Source: JAADFF01 sp013153035 (GTDB lineage: Bacteria; Coprothermobacterota; Coprothermobacteria; Coprothermobacterales; JAADFF01). Taken from it: a stretch of 64,000 bases of DNA. The stretch lies in the NCBI GenBank assembly GCA_026184435.1, contig CP046447.1; one strand, written 5' to 3'. Under the pieces are notes generated by a model that was not told the DNA's origin, did no database searches, and worked only from the letters and a program-made list of their open reading frames with translations. The position numbers were made by a program, and so were the translations under genes. The first letter of the stretch is position 1, and each line of letters begins with the position of its first letter. Positions 41,095 through 48,401 of this stretch are shown here, piece after piece.

Positions 41095-42284
41095 TATTTA
41101 ATAACCCCCAGCTCACGGCCAACCTTGGCAAACTTCTCTACTGCAAAGTCAAGGTCTTCTTTAGAGTGGGCTGCAGAAATCATAACCCTGATACGGGCTG
41201 TTCCAAGGGGCACTGTTGGATAGACAATAGCCTGTGCAAAGATATCCTCTTCAAAGAGCCTCTTAGAAAACTCCTGTGCCAGTTTTTCCTCACCGAGTAT
41301 TACAGGGGTAATAGGTGTCTGGCTGATACCTGTGTCAAAGCCAAGAGCCTTCATCTTCTCTTTGAAGTACTTGGCATTGTCCCACAGTCTTTCAACAAGC
41401 TCTCCGCTCTCCATCAGCACATCAACAGCTGCCATGGCAGCACCCACATCTGCGGGAGTTGGAGCAGAGGAGAACAGGAATGGTCTTGCCTTCTGCTTGA
41501 GGTAGTCTATGATAATCTGCTTACCGGCTGCAAATCCGCCAATGATACCAAATGCCTTGGAGAGGGTACCCACCTCAATATCTACTTTGCCGTGTAGACC
41601 AAAGTGGTCAACAATACCTCTTCCTGCCTCACCAAGTACACCTTCACCATGGGCATCGTCTACCATCATAATGGCACTAAACTCGTTGGCTATCTCATAC
41701 AGTTTGTCAAGTGGTGCAATGTCTCCATCCATAGAGAACACACCATCGGTGACAACAAGCATCCTCTTGCCCTTATACTCTGGAGCATATTCCTTCATCT
41801 TTTTATACAGATCATCGGGATCAATATGCTCATAGACAACAATCTTAGCCTTAGACAACCTTGCACCGTCAATGATAGATGCGTGATTCAGCCTATCAGA
41901 GAAAATAACATCTTCTTTACCAACAACAGATGGAATAACACCAAGGTTGGCATTGAAACCTGTCTGGAACAGTATGGCAGCATCGACACGCTTAAACTCT
42001 GCTAGCTTCTTCTCAAGCTCTACATGTATCTTCATAGTACCGGCAATAGTACGCACGGCACCGGGGCCCACACCCCACTCATCAATATACTTCTTGGCAT
42101 TCTCCTTCAGCCTTGGGTCATTGGCAAAGCCAAGGTAGTTGTTGGAACATAGGTTGAGAACCTTCTTACCATCAACAACAATCCATGCCCCCTGTGGGCT
42201 CTCAAGGGTGCGTATGGTAACATACCTTCCCTCTTCTTTGAGACGCTCAAGCTCTTCTTCCATCCATTTCAGCTTTTCCTCCAC
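41094..42284 (-). CDS. kbl: Glycine C-acetyltransferase (2-amino-3-ketobutyrate CoA ligase)
   Basis: A PLP enzyme of about 396 residues in the alpha-oxoamine synthase family. It cleaves 2-amino-3-ketobutyrate with CoA to glycine and acetyl-CoA, or runs in reverse. Motifs: NYLGFANDPRLKENAKKYI, GVGPGAVRTIAGT, HASIIDGARLS, the PLP-binding Asp in MMVDDAHGEGVLGE and the Schiff-base Lys in VGTLSKAFGIIGGF. Kbl is favoured over 8-amino-7-oxononanoate synthase (BioF) by overall similarity to Kbl-type sequences and the absence of biotin genes nearby; this is not certain. The start is GTG 42284 after GGGGGGATAT. Longer in-frame versions would run into the upstream membrane protein gene. Confidence 0.88.
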   Translation of the reverse strand: MEEKLKWMEEELERLKEEGRYVTIRTLESPQGAWIVVDGKKVLNLCSNNYLGFANDPRLKENAKKYIDEWGVGPGAVRTIAGTMKIHVELEKKLAEFKRVDAAILFQTGFNANLGVIPSVVGKEDVIFSDRLNHASIIDGARLSKAKIVVYEHIDPDDLYKKMKEYAPEYKGKRMLVVTDGVFSMDGDIAPLDKLYEIANEFSAIMMVDDAHGEGVLGEAGRGIVDHFGLHGKVDIEVGTLSKAFGIIGGFAAGKQIIIDYLKQKARPFLFSSAPTPADVGAAMAAVDVLMESGELVERLWDNAKYFKEKMKALGFDTGISQTPITPVILGEEKLAQEFSKRLFEEDIFAQAIVYPTVPLGTARIRVMISAAHSKEDLDFAVEKFAKVGRELGVIK

Positions 42285-42339
42285 CACATATCCCCCCTTT
42301 AAAGGTATTTTCATAGATAGTATACCGCATTGGACATAC

Positions 42340-43359
42340 TTAAGTTGTTGCATAAGACACAGAAGGCTGTTTTTCAAACAGATAAGGATTTATATAACCC
42401 AGAAGAAGCAATATACCGACAAATACAATACCGCCACCTTCGGGAAACAAACCCATTTCAAATAACAGCAACGATAAAACAGCCACAACAGAGCATATAG
42501 GCAGTCTCTTCCAGTAGTGCCACTGAATAGACAAGACAAACAGTCCCCATATAAAGAATACATGCCACAGATAATTGGGCCGGAAATATCCATATTTATA
42601 GGCACCATACAGTGCAATAAGAGACATAACAGATGTAATAATACCCAATATAAATGGCAGTGAATACCTCCATCTAAACCACACAACACCAGTTAAACAT
42701 ATAGCAAGTAGAAATATCACACCTGCAACAACGACATGATAAGCCGCATCTTCGGGAAAACAGCAGGAAAATACCATGTGAGAGTGCTCGGCAAGGAGAT
42801 AAAAGGCCAAGCCCGTGATGACAAACTCCGGATACGACTGAAAATCTATCTGGAAGTAATCAAGAGTAGCAGAAATGATAAATATTGCACTACCCATGTA
42901 AGGCAAAATGACAAATGGAAAAGACCAGAGACTATATTTAGTGGGCCTTTTTAGGAGATAGAGCAGAGCCAGTGATAAACCCACAAGCAAAACTCTTAAA
43001 GCCAATACCACGACAACACTACCACTAAAGTAATGAGTACCGTGGGTAAAGTCATACCATATTAAGTATAGAGATTTCTCCTGCATAAACAAACCATATG
43101 CAAATATGCCAAACACAGGAAATAAAGAACGATAACGCCATATGGCAAATACTATACCCAGCAATATAATGAGCAGAAGCACATTATACACAAGAGAAAT
43201 CACAAAGAATCTTGCCCTCTGTGCCAACGGAAAAACAGCCATACGAAACCATCGATGTGTAGATAAAGAAACCCACATGCCATCGCCAAACAGAAACATA
43301 ACAGCAAAACTGATAACAACAAGATTAAGAAGTAATCCTCCAAACTTCTTTTCAGACAT
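42340..43359 (-). CDS. Cassette B: large polytopic membrane protein
   Basis: A 339-residue protein with about ten predicted membrane helices and short loops. It begins MSEKKFGGLLLNLVVISFAVMFLFGDGMWVSL. I do not recognise a transporter or enzyme family and see no charged active-site motif. It lies four bases after the small membrane protein of cassette B, with AAGGGGTGAG as ribosome site, so it seems to be the third gene of that operon. Cassettes A and C have no counterpart. Confidence 0.65.
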   Translation of the reverse strand: MSEKKFGGLLLNLVVISFAVMFLFGDGMWVSLSTHRWFRMAVFPLAQRARFFVISLVYNVLLLIILLGIVFAIWRYRSLFPVFGIFAYGLFMQEKSLYLIWYDFTHGTHYFSGSVVVVLALRVLLVGLSLALLYLLKRPTKYSLWSFPFVILPYMGSAIFIISATLDYFQIDFQSYPEFVITGLAFYLLAEHSHMVFSCCFPEDAAYHVVVAGVIFLLAICLTGVVWFRWRYSLPFILGIITSVMSLIALYGAYKYGYFRPNYLWHVFFIWGLFVLSIQWHYWKRLPICSVVAVLSLLLFEMGLFPEGGGIVFVGILLLLGYINPYLFEKQPSVSYATT

Positions 43360-43363
43360 ACAC

Positions 43364-43798
43364 TCACCCCTTAAAATGTCCCAGATCTACATACTGTTTA
43401 ATGAAATACAAACCGGCCAGCGACAACCACATAGATAACATAAGGAAATGTTGAAACACAAGAACCGACAGCAAAGCCAAAACACCCAATAAAACCTTGA
43501 GACCACGGGGTAGCTTCTGCCAAACATCCATAGCTCCCCACATAAATACAGATGCAAGCAAGATAGCCAAGATTATGCTATACATTGACATAGGTGGAAA
43601 AAACACCCATATACCTATATAAGGTAAAAACCAATTGAAAAAGAGCTCCAATGCAAAGAAGGTTACCGACAGTGCAATATAGTTATGCACCTTATCCAGC
43701 CAAAAATTCTTCCACAACCATGCAAGCAGTACCAAAAACATTACCGTCTCCACTTTAAACACAAAGGGATGCATAAACACATATCCCCAATCCACCAT
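43364..43798 (-). CDS. Cassette B: small polytopic membrane protein
   Basis: A 144-residue protein with about five membrane helices. Its start MVDWGYVFMHPFVFKVETVMFLVLL aligns with MTNWSFIFMHSYLFNIESVFILWLV of the cassette C protein, and LPYIGIWVFFPPMSMYSIIL aligns with LPVIGVWIYFPPINTVLLFL. These two segments define a small membrane family that I do not recognise. The start ATG 43798 overlaps the upstream stop codon by one base (TGATG), so translation is coupled to the secreted protein gene. GTG starts three bases on either side are also possible. Confidence 0.72.
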   Translation of the reverse strand: MVDWGYVFMHPFVFKVETVMFLVLLAWLWKNFWLDKVHNYIALSVTFFALELFFNWFLPYIGIWVFFPPMSMYSIILAILLASVFMWGAMDVWQKLPRGLKVLLGVLALLSVLVFQHFLMLSMWLSLAGLYFIKQYVDLGHFKG

Positions 43799-44991
43799 CA
43801 CTCATTCACCACCTGAATAGTCCTATCCACATAAAGGGGCATATCAAAGAAAATAGTAGTAATACTTCCATCACTTAAATAGACATCTGCCAATACTCTC
43901 AATATGACCACACCTTTTATATGAAACCAAGCCTTATCACCATAATTCCTTATGGCTCCACCTTTCACAGAAACATAGACGGGAATCTTCATATGCCCAT
44001 ATGGACACCTGATATGACCAGCTGGCAGTAAAAACTTCTCCCCCGTATGCAGAAATAGTTTGCCATTTTCCACTCGCCAGTGGCTATCTAAAATAGAAGC
44101 ACGATATCCATCACCTGTTATCGCATGGTTAAAAATCACATTACCCGCATAGGGAGGGTTAAACATACGGAAGTCCCTTAGGGCATCTTTGTCTGTCACA
44201 AATACATCGTTTAACACTTTACCGGTAATGTCTTTGGCCAAGAAGCGAACATTGGCATACTGCAGATACACCCCTTTGACATCTTTAATCGTCTCTATAT
44301 GGGTATATTTGCTGATCTCCATATTGGTATCTATGCTCATTACAATATCTGACAGTGGCACATCTACAATAAACCCTACTCTGTAGACATCTCGCCCCTT
44401 ATCTTGCTCATAACCAAAGCGGACAGTAGAAACAGGAATATCAGACAGATAAAGGGAACCTGCCACATCAGCCCATACATAGGTATCATCTGAATAAGGT
44501 GGATATGTAGCCGTTGCCACAAAATGAAAATCTATATACTCCATATAATCATTAGAAAGTCTACCGTAATGCTCCGTTATATACTTTTCGGCATAGAAGA
44601 AATAATCAGGGTCACGCAGACATAAATCAGGAAGCGAACCAAAGCCACCCCACTCATATTTTCCTTTAAACATCCAATATGAAAGATCAAATTCTCCTCT
44701 TCCACATCTGTCAACAAGCACATATTGGAATTCAATGTACATCATATCTTTGTAAATACTTTCATATCTATATAGCATGCCATAGGGAGTGGAAACATAC
44801 TGCCCTTCTGAGCGTCTATAGCTGTTCCAAGCTACTGCCTTTCCACCAGGATATACCATCATATGTAGTGTGCCTTCTATATCCCCGAGATAGAAGTGGG
44901 AATATACCAAAATACCAGATGCCCACCACAGACTCAAAATAATAACAAATACAGAAAGATACTCATAAACAAACAAAAATACTTTCTTCAT
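43798..44991 (-). CDS. Cassette B: secreted or anchored protein, paralogue family
   Basis: A protein of about 397 residues with an N-terminal signal or anchor (MKKVFLFVYEYLSVFVIILSLWWASGILV). The rest is beta-rich and exported. Shared landmarks: YPGGKAVAWNSY, VSTPYGMLYRYESIY, LSYWMFKGKYEWGGF, MFNPPYAGNVIF, KIPVYVSVKG, and the C-terminal FHIKGVVILRVLADVYLSDGSITTIFFDMPLYVDRTIQVV. The last stretch matches cassette C closely (LYIEGNVLVRVYADVHWNDGSTTSMMLDVPIPV). No catalytic motif or known domain is visible. The start ATG 44991 follows GGGGGTTGG; an in-frame start 30 bases upstream lacks a site. Confidence 0.75.
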   Translation of the reverse strand: MKKVFLFVYEYLSVFVIILSLWWASGILVYSHFYLGDIEGTLHMMVYPGGKAVAWNSYRRSEGQYVSTPYGMLYRYESIYKDMMYIEFQYVLVDRCGRGEFDLSYWMFKGKYEWGGFGSLPDLCLRDPDYFFYAEKYITEHYGRLSNDYMEYIDFHFVATATYPPYSDDTYVWADVAGSLYLSDIPVSTVRFGYEQDKGRDVYRVGFIVDVPLSDIVMSIDTNMEISKYTHIETIKDVKGVYLQYANVRFLAKDITGKVLNDVFVTDKDALRDFRMFNPPYAGNVIFNHAITGDGYRASILDSHWRVENGKLFLHTGEKFLLPAGHIRCPYGHMKIPVYVSVKGGAIRNYGDKAWFHIKGVVILRVLADVYLSDGSITTIFFDMPLYVDRTIQVVNE

Positions 44992-45144
44992 CGCCAACCC
45001 CCATAGTATTATCTGAAACAATATTTAACAAACACTTCATACACAATATAGCATTTAATTAATATTTCTTGCTCTTACATAATATAGCATAAAACTTACA
45101 CAGCAAACTTCATTGTAGTAAACTACTAAAGGGAGGTGATAGAC

Positions 45145-45573
45145 ATGAATGTACTGACAAGAACATTCAAGGAAGGAAGAACAGAGGTTGTTCGTATCGT
45201 GGGAGGGGACTTCTTTGAGGCACTTCAGAAAGTGCTAGAAGAGAAAGACATCAAGATGGGTAAGGTATCATTTATCGGCTCTTTTAAGAAGGTCAAAGTG
45301 GGATATTACGACGACAAGACACAGTCTTATGTGGGCATTGAATTTAACGAGGGACCATATGAGGTTATTGCCGGTGAGGGTAATATCTCTATGAAAGATG
45401 GCAAACCATTCCCCCACATCCATGTGGCACTGGGAGACCATCAGGGTAAGATGTTTGGTGGACATCTCATGGAGGCAGAGGTGCTTCTTGTAGAGATGTT
45501 TATAGAGGTGCTCGAGGGTCAGCCCCTTGAGAGAAAACCCGATGAGGAGACAGGACTGACCATCTGGAAATGA
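45145..45573 (+). CDS. PPC-domain (DUF296) protein
   Basis: A 142-residue protein that is one PPC/DUF296 domain, the fold found alone in bacteria and archaea and fused to AT-hooks in plants. Typical segments are VVRIVGGDFFEALQKVLEE, GKVSFIGSFKKVKVGYYD and FPHIHVALGDHQGKMFGGHLMEAEV, in which the His residues (HxH and GGH) bind a metal in solved structures. Function in prokaryotes is unknown. The start ATG 45145 follows GGGAGGTGAT. The stop overlaps the start of lgt (ATGA). Confidence 0.9.
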   Translation: MNVLTRTFKEGRTEVVRIVGGDFFEALQKVLEEKDIKMGKVSFIGSFKKVKVGYYDDKTQSYVGIEFNEGPYEVIAGEGNISMKDGKPFPHIHVALGDHQGKMFGGHLMEAEVLLVEMFIEVLEGQPLERKPDEETGLTIWK

Positions 45574-46466
45574 AAAAGCTCTGTATCTTCTCTCTCATAC
45601 TGATACCGGTATTTTGGGGGGCGTATTTGGTACTCAACAGGGCGGTACCATACCCGCCCCCATTTAATCTCTACGGCATTTCTCTTGCCACAGGGGCTAT
45701 AGCAGGCTATATTGTGTATGCCTACAGGGTAAGAAAACTGAAACTTGACACAAATCTTGCCGATGATCTCGCCCTGTGTGCCATTATCGGTGGTATCTTA
45801 GGGGCAAGGCTGGGGTATGTGCTATTTTACGACCCCGTATATTTCTGGCATCACCCACTCGAGATTATAGGTATTGTCGGGGGTAAATTTGTGGGTCTCA
45901 GAGGCCTATCTATCTTTGGCACTATCTTCGGAGGCCTTATAGCTGTGCTCATATGTGAAAGGGTAAAGAAAATACCGTGGCATACATTTCTTAGATATCT
46001 TGATGCCGTCGCCCCTGGCATACTACTAGGGCAGGCTATAGGCAGGTGGGGAAACTTTTTCAACAGAGAACTGTGGGGATACCCAACAAATGTACCGTGG
46101 GCACTTATTGTTCCCCCAGAAAGGCGTTTCTATGAAGGCATGAGCTTTGCTAAGTACAGCACCTTTCACCCCACATTCTTGTACGAGGGCACACTTAACC
46201 TCATTGGCATATGCCTCATGCTCTATGTGGAAAGAAAGTGGAAGGAAAAGGGCAAATACTTTCCCGGATTTACAGCCTCTTTGTGGTTCATATGGTATGG
46301 CACTGTGAGGTTCATTATAGAATTTGTCAGGGTAGAACCGAAAGTTGTATTTGGCATACTCACAGAGGGGCAGACATTTGGACTTATTGCCGTCATTATT
46401 GGAGTGCTCTTCGATATATACATGTGGAAAAAGATAAAGGTGGAAAAACCACAGACGGAAGAATAA
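45570..46466 (+). CDS. lgt: Prolipoprotein diacylglyceryl transferase
   Basis: A 298-residue integral membrane enzyme that adds diacylglycerol to the lipobox cysteine of prolipoproteins, such as the YbhB lipoprotein at 31 kb. The Lgt signature is GQAIGRWGNFFNRELWG near residues 152-168. Other matches are GGILGARLGYVLFYDP, FVGLRGLSIFGTIFGG, HPTFLYEGTLNLIG and GTVRFIIEFVRVEP. Seven membrane helices are expected. The start overlaps the PPC gene stop by four bases. Confidence 0.95.
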   Translation: MKKLCIFSLILIPVFWGAYLVLNRAVPYPPPFNLYGISLATGAIAGYIVYAYRVRKLKLDTNLADDLALCAIIGGILGARLGYVLFYDPVYFWHHPLEIIGIVGGKFVGLRGLSIFGTIFGGLIAVLICERVKKIPWHTFLRYLDAVAPGILLGQAIGRWGNFFNRELWGYPTNVPWALIVPPERRFYEGMSFAKYSTFHPTFLYEGTLNLIGICLMLYVERKWKEKGKYFPGFTASLWFIWYGTVRFIIEFVRVEPKVVFGILTEGQTFGLIAVIIGVLFDIYMWKKIKVEKPQTEE

Positions 46467-46490
46467 AAGAAAGGGGGCATTATGCCCCCA
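46465..46490 (-). terminator. Terminator of cassette C, at the end of lgt
   Basis: GGGGGCA and TGCCCCC pair around TTA. On the minus strand the hairpin is followed by CTTTCTTTTATTC; on the plus strand no T-run follows, so it mainly serves cassette C. Confidence 0.75.
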
Positions 46491-46493
46491 ATA

Positions 46494-46913
46494 TCACTTC
46501 TTTTCCAGCACCAGCCTTTGAATAGCATATACTAAGAAAACCACCCCAGCAAAGGACAACATCATAAAAACATGGGTATGTGCTCCCCCAATAACCAACA
46601 AGACAATAAACACCGATTTTATCCATTTATCGCTATTTGCCAACCACCCTACCCACGACCACAAAGCAATGTAGAACACAAAAACTGATAGAAACAACAA
46701 CACAGTATTTATAGGTGGAAAATATATCCATACCCCTATAACAGGCAAGATATACCACGAGATTATATCTAGCACCGATAATGCAAGCACGACATGCCAC
46801 CATCTTACATAGTGTCTTAAAGATCTAACAGTGTATAAGACAAGCCATAGAATGAACACCGATTCGATGTTAAACAAATAGGAATGCATAAAAATAAAAC
46901 TCCAGTTAGTCAT
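46494..46913 (-). CDS. Cassette C: small polytopic membrane protein
   Basis: A protein of about 139 residues with about five membrane helices. It starts MTNWSFIFMHSYLFNIESVFILWLV and has LPVIGVWIYFPPINTVLLFLSVFVFY, both matching the cassette B protein. The start ATG 46913 overlaps the end of the secreted-protein gene by 8 bases; a longer in-frame start at 46928 is less consistent with cassette B. Function unknown. Confidence 0.72.
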   Translation of the reverse strand: MTNWSFIFMHSYLFNIESVFILWLVLYTVRSLRHYVRWWHVVLALSVLDIISWYILPVIGVWIYFPPINTVLLFLSVFVFYIALWSWVGWLANSDKWIKSVFIVLLVIGGAHTHVFMMLSFAGVVFLVYAIQRLVLEKK

Positions 46914-48234
46914 TTGGCACCACCACATTAAAAATCTGTTTTACAGGAATGGGTACATCTAGCATCATTGACGTTGTAGACCCATCATTCCAGTGAACAT
47001 CTGCATATACCCTAACAAGCACATTGCCCTCAATATAGAGGAGTGCCTGGGGGGTATAATTGGGAACAGTCCACGCTACACTGGCATAAATAGGAATCAT
47101 AGGCAAATCGTTCGGTTTATAATTGGGCAAAGACCAGCTATAAATGTCGTAATATGATGGTGAAGCAAGCTGTAGAGGCATGGAAAACAATCCCCCTGTG
47201 GTTAGCTGCGCATGGGTTCTATCAACACTCCAATAAGAGGTATAAACAGGTGAAAAATATAAACTTTCCACAGTAGATGTTACCCCGGTAGTAGTTAAGG
47301 TAATAAAGGACACCGCTGTTTTAGCCGTTGTGAAACCTGCCATAGGCGGATTAAATAACTCACTGTTTTCTAAGTTATCACCTCCAAATAGAAATGCATT
47401 ATCTATATAACTACCGAGATTTGTATCTTTGATCTTCCAAGTCATACTGATACTCTTTACATATGTGCGGGATATCTCTATATCCTTTACTAAGCTGTAT
47501 GGGAAATTTTCCAAGCTATATAGTACCCTTTTCAACTTATCCTTTCTAACAATAATCCCAGAACCAACAGCCAAAGCATTAAAGTTCCCCTGATATATTT
47601 TCTGTATAGGCTGTACTCTAACGCCATCTTCCACATGTATACTTTGATAGTAATTCTCCGTACCACGAACATCGTATTGTATAAGTACATCTGTATCAGG
47701 GGCAAGTTCTGTTCCCGCCTTGATAGGTTCAACATCCTCTAAATTAGCATCCTCAGAAAAAGCAGCTTCCTTATTCATTGGAAGATAATAATCGTCATTC
47801 GAAGAGAGCAAACTCCCACCATATAATCTATCTTGCTTGGTGCCATCACCATGCAACGATAGTTCGGCCTTTTGCAGTAAATTCTCTTTCTTATGGTAGA
47901 AAGCATTTAAAATATAACTTTTTCCAGCAAACTCATATAGCTGCCATCTGTAGGCAGTTCCGTGAGGACCAACCAGAACTTCTAACCATTGAGGACTGTT
48001 AAAAGAATCATTCTGGAAGAAATACAAAGTTCCATAAGTGGTAGCAGCATATCCCCCTCGAAAGTAGATATTTCCCACAGTGGCTACAGCCTTCCCATCG
48101 TCTAAGACTGTAATGTAAATATGGTGCTTATCAATAACCAATGGAATTTTTATATCTCCAAATTCTTGAGGAATCGACACCAACAACATTAAAACAATAA
48201 CGATAGATAAGATGCCCCCCATCCATTTCTTCAT
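46906..48234 (-). CDS. Cassette C: secreted or anchored protein, paralogue family
   Basis: A protein of about 442 residues with an N-terminal signal or anchor (MKKWMGGILSIVIVLMLLVSIP) and a beta-rich exported part. Shared family landmarks are VLDDGKAVATVGNIYF, AATTYGTLYFFQN, YRWQLYEFAG, LFNPPMAGFTT, MIPIYASVAW, IEGNVLVRVYADVHWNDGSTT and the C-terminal VKQIFNVVVPND. The length equals that of cassette A. A Pro/Tyr-rich stretch (SWSLPNYKPNDLP, WTVPNYTPQ) is present before the C-terminal strand region. No enzymatic motif is seen. The start ATG 48234 follows AAAAGGGGAT. On the minus strand a TTGACA lies about 65 bases upstream but its -10 partner is poor. Confidence 0.75.
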   Translation of the reverse strand: MKKWMGGILSIVIVLMLLVSIPQEFGDIKIPLVIDKHHIYITVLDDGKAVATVGNIYFRGGYAATTYGTLYFFQNDSFNSPQWLEVLVGPHGTAYRWQLYEFAGKSYILNAFYHKKENLLQKAELSLHGDGTKQDRLYGGSLLSSNDDYYLPMNKEAAFSEDANLEDVEPIKAGTELAPDTDVLIQYDVRGTENYYQSIHVEDGVRVQPIQKIYQGNFNALAVGSGIIVRKDKLKRVLYSLENFPYSLVKDIEISRTYVKSISMTWKIKDTNLGSYIDNAFLFGGDNLENSELFNPPMAGFTTAKTAVSFITLTTTGVTSTVESLYFSPVYTSYWSVDRTHAQLTTGGLFSMPLQLASPSYYDIYSWSLPNYKPNDLPMIPIYASVAWTVPNYTPQALLYIEGNVLVRVYADVHWNDGSTTSMMLDVPIPVKQIFNVVVPND

Positions 48235-48363
48235 ATAATGCAATCCCCTTTTACAATTTTCTAAAATTAGGATAGCATAAAAACCACATATAAACATAAA
48301 TGTCAACAAGACTAATAGGAAAACGGAGGTTAAAAATGGGTAAATAGAGGATTAGCTCAGACA

Positions 48364-48396
48364 TAGAAAAAGTGGGAGCCTCACGGCTCCCACTTT
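48364..48396 (-). terminator. Intrinsic terminator after the ribonucleotide reductase gene
   Basis: AGTGGGAGCC and GGCTCCCACT pair around a four-base loop. On the minus strand TTTTTCTATG follows. Confidence 0.88.
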
Positions 48397-48401
48397 CCTT
48401 T

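Noticed and set aside
48340..48400. GGATTAGCTCAG, which resembles the start and D-arm of a tRNA
   Set aside because: No anticodon stem, T arm or acceptor partner follows; the next element is the nrdJ terminator.
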